The notes under the pieces were generated by a model. That model was not told where the DNA came from. It saw only the letters and a list, made by a program, of their open reading frames with translations, and searched no databases. The translations under genes and the position numbers were made by a program. Below, piece by piece: positions 8,062-16,782 of a DNA stretch of 64,000 nt. Source of the stretch: Lacipirellulaceae bacterium (lineage in GTDB: Bacteria > Planctomycetota > Planctomycetia > Pirellulales > Lacipirellulaceae); assembly GCA_040218535.1 (NCBI GenBank), contig JAVJRG010000005.1, forward strand, positions 1,674,001 to 1,738,000. Reading direction: 5' to 3'. Within the stretch, counting starts at the first letter, position 1; each line of letters begins with the position of its first letter.

Positions 8062-9882
8062 ATGCATCTCACTCCCGAACAACGCGAAACGGGCAAGCAG
8101 AACTTCAACGAGGCGACCGGAGCAACCCGGCGCGAATTCCTCCAAGGAACTATTGCCGCGGGGGCGGTCACGAGCGGTGCACTTGGGGCGATGTACTTTG
8201 GCTATGGCGAGTCCGTTGACAAGCCGCTGCGAGTTGGGGTGATTGGCACCGGGGACGAAGGGAGCGTGCTGATTGGGGCACTCAATCCTGACTACGTCCA
8301 GGTGACCGCGATTGCGGACATTCGCCCTTACAACATTCACCGAGCGTTTCACGGGGATCAGGGCAATCTCAACGCTCGTCCCGGTTTGATGAGCGTTTAC
8401 GATTGGAAGACCGAAGACGCAGCCAAGAAAATCGTTGATATCTACGATGGCACCAACGAGAGCAAAGGCACCTATAACGAGATGCTCGAAGATGACGACA
8501 TTGAGGCGGTCATCATCGCCTTGCCTCTGTGGCTGCATCACCCCGTGGCGATTGAAGCAATGCGTGCCGGCAAGCACGTACTGACCGAGAAGCTCATGGG
8601 CCAAACCATCGCCCAGTGCAAGGAAATGGCTCGCGTGTCCGAGGCTGAGAAGAAGATCCTCGCCACCGGACATCAGCGTCACTACAGCATTCTGTATGCG
8701 AACGCTGTCGATCAGATCAAGCAAGGCTTGCTGGGCGACTTGCACCATATTCGCGCCCAGTGGCACCGCAGCAATCTGCCCGGCGGTGATAGTTGGACAC
8801 CGCCGATGCCGACGAAGGTCTTAAGCGTTGATGAATATGTCGCTCTCCGCCGCAAAACGCGTGTTGATGGCGATCCTGGCCCTGAGGCAAATCTTCGTCA
8901 GGAGTACAAGATCCTTGAGAAGTTGCATTCCTTAGAAAAGGACTTGGCAAGAAAGAAAGCCGCCCCAAGGCCAGACACGAAGGCGATCGAGAAGCGTGAA
9001 GCTCAGATTGCGGAGACGAAAGCAAGGCTAGCCGACTTCACCGTTGATGCGGCTAAATATGGCTACGAGTCAAAAACTTTGCCGGGCGGTTATACCTACT
9101 CGCCACTTGAAGAACTCATTCGCTGGCGGCTATGGAATCGCACCGGAGCGGGCCTGATGGCAGAGTTGGGAAGCCACCAGCTTGATGCGGCAAGCATTTT
9201 TGTCAGCTCGCAGCGTGACGATGGCGAGAAGGTGTACCCGCTGAGCGTGCAAGGCTACGGCATGCGTTCGCTGTTCCCTGCGAATCGCGAAGTGGACGAC
9301 CATGTTCACTGCAACTTCGAGTTTCCAATGGCAGGCTACTTCGAAGATATCACAGCGGATGATAAGAAGGTTGCCGATGAGACCCGTCGCTTGGCAGTGA
9401 CTTACTCTTCGATCAACGGCAACGGCTTTGGCGACTACGGCGAAGTCGTCTTCGGTACGAAGGGGACGCTTATTCTTGATAAGGAGAAGGAAGCGCTGCT
9501 GTTCAAGCGTGGCGACGCCAACAGTAAGATCGAAGTGAAAGACGGCAAGGACGGCCCGGCGCTCGACAGCTACGAAACGGGTGGCGGAGCCGCGATCGCC
9601 GAAGTCGCCACCCCCAAAGACATCAGCCGTGGCTACCGCGAGGAGATCGAGCACTTCGCCTGGTGCATCCGCAATCCTGATTCGGGCGACAAACCCAAGT
9701 GCCATCCGAAGGTCGCGATGGCCGATGCGATTATCGCGCTGACTTCCAACATTGCGATGAGCAAAGGGCAGCGAATCGAATTCAAAGACGACTGGTTCAA
9801 AATCGAATCCGATGAAACACCTGAGGCGGATTTCATTGATGGACCCAAGCCTAAGCAGGCGAAGGATGTGAAGACGAGCTAG
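8062..9882 (+). CDS. Tat-exported Gfo/Idh/MocA oxidoreductase with helical insert
   Basis: A 606-residue NAD(P)-dependent oxidoreductase, far longer than the usual 340-450. A twin-arginine signal is visible (TRREFLQGTIAAG, arginines 23-24). The Rossmann start GVIGTGDEG is near residue 57 and the catalytic lysine lies in VLTEKLMGQ (EKP-like). GAGLMAELGSHQLD carries the usual second-domain histidine region. Residues about 256-355 form an extra charged coiled-coil segment not found in standard members. Exported Gfo/Idh proteins are common in planctomycetes and probably act on sugars or sugar derivatives in the periplasm; the substrate is unknown. It lies 137 bases downstream of the DoxX-like gene with a palindrome between. 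Confidence 0.88.
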   Translation: MHLTPEQRETGKQNFNEATGATRREFLQGTIAAGAVTSGALGAMYFGYGESVDKPLRVGVIGTGDEGSVLIGALNPDYVQVTAIADIRPYNIHRAFHGDQGNLNARPGLMSVYDWKTEDAAKKIVDIYDGTNESKGTYNEMLEDDDIEAVIIALPLWLHHPVAIEAMRAGKHVLTEKLMGQTIAQCKEMARVSEAEKKILATGHQRHYSILYANAVDQIKQGLLGDLHHIRAQWHRSNLPGGDSWTPPMPTKVLSVDEYVALRRKTRVDGDPGPEANLRQEYKILEKLHSLEKDLARKKAAPRPDTKAIEKREAQIAETKARLADFTVDAAKYGYESKTLPGGYTYSPLEELIRWRLWNRTGAGLMAELGSHQLDAASIFVSSQRDDGEKVYPLSVQGYGMRSLFPANREVDDHVHCNFEFPMAGYFEDITADDKKVADETRRLAVTYSSINGNGFGDYGEVVFGTKGTLILDKEKEALLFKRGDANSKIEVKDGKDGPALDSYETGGGAAIAEVATPKDISRGYREEIEHFAWCIRNPDSGDKPKCHPKVAMADAIIALTSNIAMSKGQRIEFKDDWFKIESDETPEADFIDGPKPKQAKDVKTS

Positions 9883-9902
9883 CTCAGTGCAAGGCGCACT
9901 AT

Positions 9903-10026
9903 CGTGTCATTCCGACGGGAGGCTCGCCGACCGAGGAATCCGGATTGGACTCTCATTCTTTGTGGCAACTCGAATAGAGTACAAGCCGGATTCCTCCGCC
10001 GCTGAGACGGCTGTCGGAATGACACG
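9903..10026. repeat. nested palindromic intergenic element
   Basis: Outer arms CGTGTCATTCCGAC (9903-9916) and GTCGGAATGACACG (10013-10026) are perfect reverse complements; an inner pair GAGGAATCCGG (9933-9943) and CCGGATTCCTC (9986-9996) is also perfect. The element lies between the convergent oxidoreductase and photolyase genes. It has the look of a mobile or dispersed MITE/REP-like repeat, and it could fold on either strand as a transcript end. Confidence 0.75.
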
Positions 10027-10047
10027 TTGGTGGGCGTCTGACTGCAC

Positions 10048-11610
10048 TCAAATACGTTCTCCATTCCTGACTGCCTCTTTCAGCTTCTTGGCCTTGGTGC
10101 GGATTGCGGCGAGCGTTTCATCTGATTTCTTCTCCAGATTCTTCACCTGAAACGTCATTCGGCGATTGTCTTTGAACGCTTCGTGATGCCGGTCGAGGAA
10201 ATCCCAGTAGAGCGCGGTGACGGGACACGCATCGTCTCCGGTCGCTTCCTTGTAGTTGTACTGGCAGCCTTTACAGTAGTTGCTCATCTTGTTGATGTAG
10301 TTTCCGCTGGCACAGTAAGGCTTGGTGCCGACAATGCCACCGTCGCCGTATTGGCTCATGCCGAGGGTATTGGGGAGGCTCACCCAATCAATCGCATCGA
10401 CGTACATGGCCATGTGCCAATCGTGGAACTTTCGCGGGTGAACTCCGGCAAGTAGTGAGAAAAGCCCAAGCACCATCAGCCGCTGAATGTGATGAGCATA
10501 GCCGTGCTTGAGGACGCTTTTCATGCACTCGCGAACGCAATTCATGCTGGTGTCACCATCCCAGAAGAATTGCGGAACATCGACTTCACCGGTGCGAAGA
10601 GCGTTTCGCTCGATGTACTTCGGCATTTCTCGCCAGTAGATGCCGCGGATGAACTCTCGCCAACCGACAATCTGACGGACAAAACCTTCGACGCTGTTGA
10701 TCGGAGCATCGCCTGACTGGTAAGCGTCGATGGCTGCCTTCACGCAATCTCGCGGGTCGAGCAAGTGGATATTGAGGATCGCCGAGAGTCGGGAGTGGTA
10801 GAGGAACGCTCGCTCTGTCCACATCGCGTCTTCAAACTCGCCGAAATCGTGTAATCGGTATTTCACAAAGTCACGCAGTGCTGCGAGAGCTTGCTTACGA
10901 GTCACCGGATAATCGAAGTGCTCCGTTGTGCCTGGGTGATCGGCATAACGGTGTTCAACCAGATCGATCACCTCTTCGGTAATCTTGTCAGGTCGAAAGG
11001 AACGAGGCGACTTGATGTCCCCTGGGCCCTCTTTGCCGAAGGTTTCGCGATTGTCCTTGTCATAGTTCCAGTCGCCGCCGACCGGTTTCCCGTCGTCCAT
11101 GAGTAAGTCATGAGACTTGCGAATCTGGCGATAGAAGTCTTCCATCACCAATCGCTTGCGACCTGCAGCCCAATCGTTGAACTCCTCGATGCCGCAGTAG
11201 AAATGACGGTCTTCGCGGATTTCGAGCTCAACACCAAGTGACTCGGCTGTTTCTTGGAGAGCCTCCTGCACCCGATAATCACCTGGCTGAACGACGATCA
11301 ACTTCTCAGGATGAAAACGGTTGACGCTGTTAGTGAGCAGCTCGGAAAAACTGTTGCCGCGGTCCTTGCTAGGCTGCTTGCTCAGTTCGTGATACTCAAC
11401 CTGATAACCTGCGTCGGTCAGTTCGTTGCGGAAGTGTCGCATTGCCGAGAAGAAGAAAACCAACCGCAGCTTGTGACACCAAACATGCGTGGCCTCTTCC
11501 TCGTTCTCGGCCATCCAGACCCGGTCTTGCGAGGTATCGAAATCATCAAATGCGGCAGAGTTCGTATCGAGCTGATCGCCGAGGACAAGGATGAGATTGC
11601 GAGTTGGCAT
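10048..11610 (-). CDS. phrB: FeS-type bacterial cryptochrome/(6-4) photolyase
   Basis: A 520-residue flavoprotein of the FeS-BCP family (photolyase-related), which repairs (6-4) photoproducts or senses light using FAD and a [4Fe-4S] cluster. Cysteines 358, 446, 449 and 462 have spacings 88, 3 and 13, the same as the four cluster ligands known from Agrobacterium PhrB, and His373-His374 fall where that enzyme has its active-site histidine pair. The N-terminal part ([10 protein letters not shown]) is the antenna-binding Rossmann-like domain. The gene stands alone on the minus strand, with palindromes at both ends. Whether it repairs DNA or signals cannot be told from sequence. Confidence 0.93.
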   Translation of the reverse strand: MPTRNLILVLGDQLDTNSAAFDDFDTSQDRVWMAENEEEATHVWCHKLRLVFFFSAMRHFRNELTDAGYQVEYHELSKQPSKDRGNSFSELLTNSVNRFHPEKLIVVQPGDYRVQEALQETAESLGVELEIREDRHFYCGIEEFNDWAAGRKRLVMEDFYRQIRKSHDLLMDDGKPVGGDWNYDKDNRETFGKEGPGDIKSPRSFRPDKITEEVIDLVEHRYADHPGTTEHFDYPVTRKQALAALRDFVKYRLHDFGEFEDAMWTERAFLYHSRLSAILNIHLLDPRDCVKAAIDAYQSGDAPINSVEGFVRQIVGWREFIRGIYWREMPKYIERNALRTGEVDVPQFFWDGDTSMNCVRECMKSVLKHGYAHHIQRLMVLGLFSLLAGVHPRKFHDWHMAMYVDAIDWVSLPNTLGMSQYGDGGIVGTKPYCASGNYINKMSNYCKGCQYNYKEATGDDACPVTALYWDFLDRHHEAFKDNRRMTFQVKNLEKKSDETLAAIRTKAKKLKEAVRNGERI

Positions 11611-11692
11611 AACAGCTTGCGAAGAAAGAATGGGACGCGGATGAAGGCGGATTCGGCGGATGTCGTGGATTTTTGACTGGAGCGTTTACCCA

Positions 11693-11767
11693 AATCGTAT
11701 CGCGAAGCGTAAGCGAGGGAGAATCCGTGTTGGCTTAGCCCCCTCGCTTACGCTTCGGGTTACGATT
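11693..11767. repeat. 27-bp inverted repeat between photolyase and pseudoprotease genes
   Basis: Arms 11693-11719 and 11741-11767 match at 25 of 27 positions, with a perfect 17-bp core (CGAAGCGTAAGCGAGGG) and a 21-base spacer. It lies eight bases past the stop of the pseudoprotease gene, at the end of the long minus-strand array, so it could fold at the 3' end of that transcript. No T-run follows. Confidence 0.8.
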
Positions 11768-11774
11768 GCTCGGC

Positions 11775-13823
11775 TCAGAAGCGATCGAGCGTATCAATCC
11801 AGCGGGCTAGCTTCTCGCGTCCTTCGGCGTCGAGCGTTTGCTTCTGACCGCCAGTGGCCTCGAAGATTAACTCCGAGGCAGGGTAACCGGCTTCTGTGAG
11901 TTGTTCGAGGTTTTGACGCGTGAGAGCTGCCAAAGGAGAGTTCTGTTGTTGAACAACAAGAATAGCGAGACGCTCGGAGGGCTGGTTTGCGGGAATTTTG
12001 ATCGTGCGGGGTAGGGGAGCGGTAACTGGTGCAACACCTGCTACCATTCCGCGGTTGGCTAAGGCGACCCGGTAGGCTAGCTGGCCCGACTTACCGGCGC
12101 CCGCGACGACCACCCGCCTCATGTCTGGGCGAATGACACGCCGCAGTTCCCCCAGCAAGCGTTTCAGATAGGCGAGATCGCTTCGGCTCCAACCTTTGGA
12201 GTCGGCAGGACGGGCTATTACAAGAGTGAGATTGTCTCGCAGGCAGATTGCCTTCCAACGCTGGGCGAGTGATTCGTTGGACGCCTCCGAACTCTCAAGC
12301 CACAGCAATAAGCTCCCTCGCGGCAGTGCGTTCTCAGCGCGATAGTAGGTTGCTTCCTGCGGAAACTCGGCGACTTTGATCGCCTTCTCGACGAGCTTCT
12401 GTTGCTCCACGGCCTTCACGCGAGTCGGCAAATCGACACTGCCGTGCAAATCGTTAGGAAGCTTGGAGAGCGTTGTCTCCTGCTGCTCTAGCTTCTCGTC
12501 GCGGCGGAATTCGACAACCAACTTATCGCCCGGATGGTGCGAGTCGAGCTCCCTTACGGCATCAGCAATTGAGCGAATCTTCCTCTCGCCTAGCTTCACG
12601 ATCCGATCTTCAGCTACAATCCCAGCGGCTTGAGCTGGGCTGTCAGGCCATACGGCCCGCACCTTCACTCCCTCGAGGCTCGCTTTTGATTGTTCTTTCT
12701 CATCCTGAACTGGAGGAGTCGTTTGACGCTCTGGCAAGACTCCTAGGAAAGCGTGCCGGAGCGGCTCAAGTTCGTCGGTGAGCGTCACCTCGGTGTCGAG
12801 CTTCTCTGCCCCACGTTGGATTTTCACGCTCAGAATGTCACCTGCGTAACGTGGAGTGACTTGAAAGCGAAGCTGGGTCTGCGTTTGCACAGACTTGCCG
12901 TTTACTTCGACGATCGTATCCCCGACTTGCCAGCCAGCTTTTTTCGCTGGCGAGTTTGGCCACACATTGGTGATCGCGGGGGCTTGCGCATGGGGGCTGC
13001 CGCTTCTCATGCCAATGCCTAGCAAGCCGCGTTTTAAGTCGCCCTCGGCGATCCAGCGAGGCAAGTTCGTGAGTACGTCACTCAGCGGTATCGCGAAACC
13101 AATTCCCGAATCGTAGAACTCAACCCCTGCTAGCTCATCGACTTCGCTACTAGCGGGTTGAGGGGCCATGGGGACGAGGATCCCATACACGCGTCCTCGG
13201 ATGTCGAGGAGCGGACCACCATAATTCGCCGAAGAAACGTTTGCGTCGGTTTGGATGGCCCGCCCATGCATGCGACCAACAGCGCTAATAACCCCGACCG
13301 CAAGGTTTGGCTTTTCCGCGTCGTAGACTCTCCCCAATGCGATCGCCCACTGCCCCGGCAGGACTTCCTCGACAGGCACCGTCTCAAGTTTCTGCGGACC
13401 ATGCTTCAGGTCCACCTTGAGTAGGACCAGCATGCGGTTTTCGTCGCGCCCGATCAGTTCTGCTGGCAGTTGGTCGCCAGTAGCTGTTCGCACGATAATT
13501 GAAGTCGGCTTGCCGGCAAGATTTGCCGCACTGGATACGATGTATCCCTCATCAGAGACGATCAGCCCAGTGGTTGGCCCTTGGTTAAGCAGCTTTCCAG
13601 CGATCTCACTCGATCCGCCAATCGTGCGAATCTGCACCACCGCTTCGCTAACGCGATCAGCCGCTTGGCGAATCGCTTTTTGCTCAAGATCGGCCAATTC
13701 GGCTGGTGCCTGTGCTTGAGTCTCGTTAAGAGGAATTGCTACACAGAAACAGCAAAGCAAAGCGAGAGCTTGAACTCTACTCAATGGGAACACACGGTAT
13801 GGAAAGCGGATTATTCGCTTCAT
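11775..13823 (-). CDS. HtrA-like pseudoprotease with two PDZ domains and an alpha/beta-hydrolase-like tail
   Basis: A 682-residue exported protein (signal peptide about residues 1-38). It aligns along its length with the trypsin-like protease two genes upstream, but all three catalytic positions are changed: His to Ala100, Asp to Met131, Ser to Tyr201 (ANYGGP instead of GNSGGP). Two PDZ domains follow (about 250-345 and 352-450; SPAKKAGWQVGD and SPAQAAGIVAED). Residues about 470-682 look like an alpha/beta hydrolase: elbow AGAGKSGQ with Ser579, but QQQNSP and GGQKQ stand where the acid and histidine would be expected. It is likely a non-catalytic binding or regulatory protein. It is translationally coupled (ATGA) to the preceding gene and is the last of the array. 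Confidence 0.8.
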   Translation of the reverse strand: MKRIIRFPYRVFPLSRVQALALLCCFCVAIPLNETQAQAPAELADLEQKAIRQAADRVSEAVVQIRTIGGSSEIAGKLLNQGPTTGLIVSDEGYIVSSAANLAGKPTSIIVRTATGDQLPAELIGRDENRMLVLLKVDLKHGPQKLETVPVEEVLPGQWAIALGRVYDAEKPNLAVGVISAVGRMHGRAIQTDANVSSANYGGPLLDIRGRVYGILVPMAPQPASSEVDELAGVEFYDSGIGFAIPLSDVLTNLPRWIAEGDLKRGLLGIGMRSGSPHAQAPAITNVWPNSPAKKAGWQVGDTIVEVNGKSVQTQTQLRFQVTPRYAGDILSVKIQRGAEKLDTEVTLTDELEPLRHAFLGVLPERQTTPPVQDEKEQSKASLEGVKVRAVWPDSPAQAAGIVAEDRIVKLGERKIRSIADAVRELDSHHPGDKLVVEFRRDEKLEQQETTLSKLPNDLHGSVDLPTRVKAVEQQKLVEKAIKVAEFPQEATYYRAENALPRGSLLLWLESSEASNESLAQRWKAICLRDNLTLVIARPADSKGWSRSDLAYLKRLLGELRRVIRPDMRRVVVAGAGKSGQLAYRVALANRGMVAGVAPVTAPLPRTIKIPANQPSERLAILVVQQQNSPLAALTRQNLEQLTEAGYPASELIFEATGGQKQTLDAEGREKLARWIDTLDRF

Positions 13824-14950
13824 TGCTCTCCGCCTTCAGTTGGTGCCTCTGCTGAGTCGTTCTCCTCCGAATCGCTGTCTATTGGCGGCTCAGCGTCGAG
13901 GATTTTGAGTGTCGAACGCTGCGACTCGGCTTCGGATGTGTCGTCTTCAACTGACAGTTCAAAGTCTAAGAGTTCTCCTTCACGAAGGACCGACAACCTC
14001 ACAGGCTCGATTGCTTCAAGCCGCTTGAAGGATTCATAGATCGCATTGCAGGAAACGGCTGGTTCCGCGTTCAAGAACACAATTAGGTCATCCATCTTCA
14101 GACCTGCCCTTGCTGCGGGAGAATCACGCAGAACGGCGTCAATGTAGGGCGGCGTTCTGGGCAAGACTTCGGGAACCAAGATGACGCCCAATTGCGAGAG
14201 AGCAATCGGTTCTTCGGGTTCTGCAAGTTCCAGACGAGCGCTGCTTCTCTTCCGTCCGGCACGCATGTCAGCGACCGCGGGAGCGAAGTCTTTAACGGGG
14301 ATTGCGTAGTGCAGCCAACCGCCGGTGACTTCGCTGCGAAGTTCCTTGCCGAGGATCCCCAACAATCTTCCTCGCCAATCGACGAGCGCTCCGCCAGCCG
14401 CTCCAGGATTGTTTGAGTTTGCGTCCACAAGATAGACGTTGCCCGAATAATTGGTTTGGAATCTTCCCCGACGGGCATTGAGCGGCGCGATGGCGGTCAC
14501 TACGCCATGCAAAATACTCACGGGTTCGTCCCCCGAAGCGATTCCATAGAGGTTGCTGACGGCAAGAACGCGTGTCCCAACATCTCTCACCTTGGTTGAA
14601 GTCAAGTCGAACGCCGGCAATGGTTCTTCCGCCGGCAGTTTCAGCAAGGCCAGTTCTAGCACCGGGTCACTGGCAACGAACTCGGCCTGAAATTTCTGAC
14701 CACTGTCCAGAACCACTGCCAGGTCGTCGGTATCGAGAACATAACTAAGCGTCGTCAGTACGTGACCTTCCGGCGAGATAACGATTCCCGTCTGATAAGC
14801 CTCAAGTTGCCGCAGCCCGCCTGCACCGTAGATCTTCACAACCTTCTGCTGCGTCGCACGAATTGCCGATCGCAAGGGACGAGAGGCTGAAGCGTCTGAT
14901 CCGAGCGTGAGGAAAAGAGCAAGGCAAGCAAATAGAAAGCGGCGAGGCAT
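13820..14950 (-). CDS. second HtrA-like pseudoprotease with one PDZ domain
   Basis: A 376-residue protein; ATG 14950 starts a clear signal peptide (MPRRFLFACLALFLTLG), and an upstream open stretch is rejected. The chymotrypsin-fold region (about 30-235) keeps the framework (GIVISPEG, ALLKLP, GGALVDWRG) but has Ser69 for His, Glu99 for Asp and Ala185 for Ser (PGAAGG for PGNSGG). One PDZ domain follows (DSPAARAGLKMDD, about 285-355) and then an acidic tail. It is therefore predicted to be inactive. Its start overlaps the stop of the active protease by one base (TGATG) and its own stop overlaps the next start by four, so the three products should be made in linked amounts. Confidence 0.82.
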   Translation of the reverse strand: MPRRFLFACLALFLTLGSDASASRPLRSAIRATQQKVVKIYGAGGLRQLEAYQTGIVISPEGHVLTTLSYVLDTDDLAVVLDSGQKFQAEFVASDPVLELALLKLPAEEPLPAFDLTSTKVRDVGTRVLAVSNLYGIASGDEPVSILHGVVTAIAPLNARRGRFQTNYSGNVYLVDANSNNPGAAGGALVDWRGRLLGILGKELRSEVTGGWLHYAIPVKDFAPAVADMRAGRKRSSARLELAEPEEPIALSQLGVILVPEVLPRTPPYIDAVLRDSPAARAGLKMDDLIVFLNAEPAVSCNAIYESFKRLEAIEPVRLSVLREGELLDFELSVEDDTSEAESQRSTLKILDAEPPIDSDSEENDSAEAPTEGGEQ

Positions 14951-16782
14951 CAAGGCTCCTCGTCTGTGTTGGAAGGCTTGCTGTCGGTCTCGGTACTCCA
15001 ACTCGTGATGCTGAGTTCTGCGAAGGTCTGATCGCCATGGACGACTTTCCAACGTGCGGGAAGACGGCGATCTGAGAACGTCGCGTAGTCGTAGAATTCA
15101 ACCACACAAGGGTCCGTATCCTCGGTAGGCCAAAACTCCACAGCAACAAGGTCGCCTGAATCAACGTCAAAGAAGAAGCGAGTTTCGGCTCCTTTAGCGA
15201 GCCCGACCAGACAATCCGCAGGTTTGAGTTCGACGCCGACCGGTAGCCTACCGAGGTAGTAAACCTCACCAAACTGACGAAGGCCTTTGTCAGCGAAACG
15301 TTGAAGAAGATGAATTGTCGCTAGTAGGCCGCCGCTCTTCGGGGGACTGAGCAAACTTGCTCCTTCGCTCGCAAAGTCCGAAGTGTTGAAGTCAGCCCGG
15401 AAATCACCCCACGGTAACGTCAATCGAGCTTGTCGCTGAGTCGTTTCCAATTCAAATTGGTCGCCGGAGGGCAGTTCTCCGGAAAGCTTCCAGCGATAAC
15501 CCATTCCTGAAAATTGGGCCTGCTCTCGAAATAGGTTCCAGAGCCGTTGCTGCTCGTTAAGGTTATACCAGTAGTTTGCGTAGCCATGACGCTGTTGGTA
15601 GCGTTTCGCAACGGCTGGTGGGAGCTTGGGTTCCTTGCCTATGACTTGCCCGAAGTCTGGCAGCTTTGGCAAGGGACCCTCTTTGTCTGGACTTGGCCCA
15701 TCAGGCTCCGGCTTGCGATCAGGCAATGGCTGCCTACTCTCGGGCTGTTGAAGCATATCGACCAGTTCCGACTCGCCATGCACGCCCATCAAGCGGATCG
15801 GCTTGGTGATGGTTGCTCCTTCATGCCGGAAGGTAATCGGTACGGTCCAGCCACGCGGAAAAGTTCCTAGAACATTTTGCAATGCATTGGCTGAGGTGAT
15901 CTCGCGTTCCGCGAAACGAACGATCGTATCGTCGTAGCGTAACCCACGGCGATAAGCATCCGACGACTCGAGAATGTCATCCACCCGCACTTCCCCTCCA
16001 ACACCAGTATTATCGCCGCTGGTCATGACTGTGGCTCCAAGGGAAGCATGATCAAGAATGCGACCGCTCTTGAGATGCCCAAGGAAACGCATCGTTTGAT
16101 TCACCGAGATTGCATAGCCGACGCCGACGTTCACGCGGCCACGTTTCTCGAAGGACCCCCGACCGTTAATGCCAATCAGTTCGCCACGAGCGTTAAACAA
16201 CGGTCCCCCCGAGTTGCCCGGGTTGATGGCCGCATCGGTTTGGATGCAATCGGTGTACTCCAGTAAAGTGCCAGCTGGGTATTGGTAGCGGCGAACGCCG
16301 GAGATCATGCCGTAGGTGATCGTTGGCGTGAAGTCGTCGGCCAGCAGGAACGGATTACCCGCGGCGAATGCCCAATCGCCTACCTCGACCTGGTCGCTGT
16401 CGGCAATCTCCGCGACGGGGAAGTCGTCGCGGCCGAGCAATTGGATCAGCGCTACGTCGCCAACTGGATCGATGCTCACTAGAACCGCATCGTACAGTAC
16501 CCCATCGGAGAGGCCGCATTTCATGGCCACGCCGCAAGGCTGGACGACATGGAAGTTCGTTAGGGCAAAACCGTCTGGCGAAATGATTACGCCTGAACCA
16601 CCACCTTTCCCGGAACCATCAAACACCGCGACCGTGGTCTTCGATGCCTTTGCGATTGCCGCGATTCGTTGGGACTCGGCTTGGAGTACTCGTTCGTCAG
16701 GCGCAGCATTCGATGGTATCGCGACGGCCAGGACGGCAAGTGAATAAAGACAAAACATTTGTGTGAGTTTGCGGTTGCTCAT
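14950..16782 (-). CDS. HtrA/DegP-like serine protease, catalytic triad intact
   Basis: A 610-residue exported S1C-type protease with signal peptide (about 1-27). The triad is complete: His78 in LTNFHVV, Asp109 in VGDVALI, Ser191 in PGNSGGP. A PDZ-like domain follows at about 245-330 (SSDAYRRGLRYDD). After a Pro/Glu/Asp/Lys-rich linker, the C-terminal ~220 residues (about 375-600) form an extra domain that looks beta-rich and resembles lipoprotein-carrier-like sheets, not a second PDZ. HtrA proteins degrade or chaperone misfolded periplasmic proteins. It is coupled by a four-base overlap to the NPCBM gene upstream and by a one-base overlap to the first pseudoprotease downstream, which suggests a regulated complex. 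Confidence 0.9.
   Translation of the reverse strand: MSNRKLTQMFCLYSLAVLAVAIPSNAAPDERVLQAESQRIAAIAKASKTTVAVFDGSGKGGGSGVIISPDGFALTNFHVVQPCGVAMKCGLSDGVLYDAVLVSIDPVGDVALIQLLGRDDFPVAEIADSDQVEVGDWAFAAGNPFLLADDFTPTITYGMISGVRRYQYPAGTLLEYTDCIQTDAAINPGNSGGPLFNARGELIGINGRGSFEKRGRVNVGVGYAISVNQTMRFLGHLKSGRILDHASLGATVMTSGDNTGVGGEVRVDDILESSDAYRRGLRYDDTIVRFAEREITSANALQNVLGTFPRGWTVPITFRHEGATITKPIRLMGVHGESELVDMLQQPESRQPLPDRKPEPDGPSPDKEGPLPKLPDFGQVIGKEPKLPPAVAKRYQQRHGYANYWYNLNEQQRLWNLFREQAQFSGMGYRWKLSGELPSGDQFELETTQRQARLTLPWGDFRADFNTSDFASEGASLLSPPKSGGLLATIHLLQRFADKGLRQFGEVYYLGRLPVGVELKPADCLVGLAKGAETRFFFDVDSGDLVAVEFWPTEDTDPCVVEFYDYATFSDRRLPARWKVVHGDQTFAELSITSWSTETDSKPSNTDEEP

Noticed and set aside
8020-8766. Long open frame on the minus strand opposite the Gfo/Idh gene (248 codons)
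   Set aside because: It lies opposite a clear gene, and its translation has no signal peptide, domain or composition typical of a real protein.
9130-9705. Second open frame opposite the Gfo/Idh gene (191 codons)
   Set aside because: Shadow of the GC-rich third codon positions of the plus-strand gene; no ribosome site or motif.
11775-14950. Pseudoproteases as frameshifted or decayed genes
   Set aside because: Frames are intact over the full length, PDZ domains and framework motifs are kept, and start/stop overlaps are preserved, so these are maintained genes with changed active sites.
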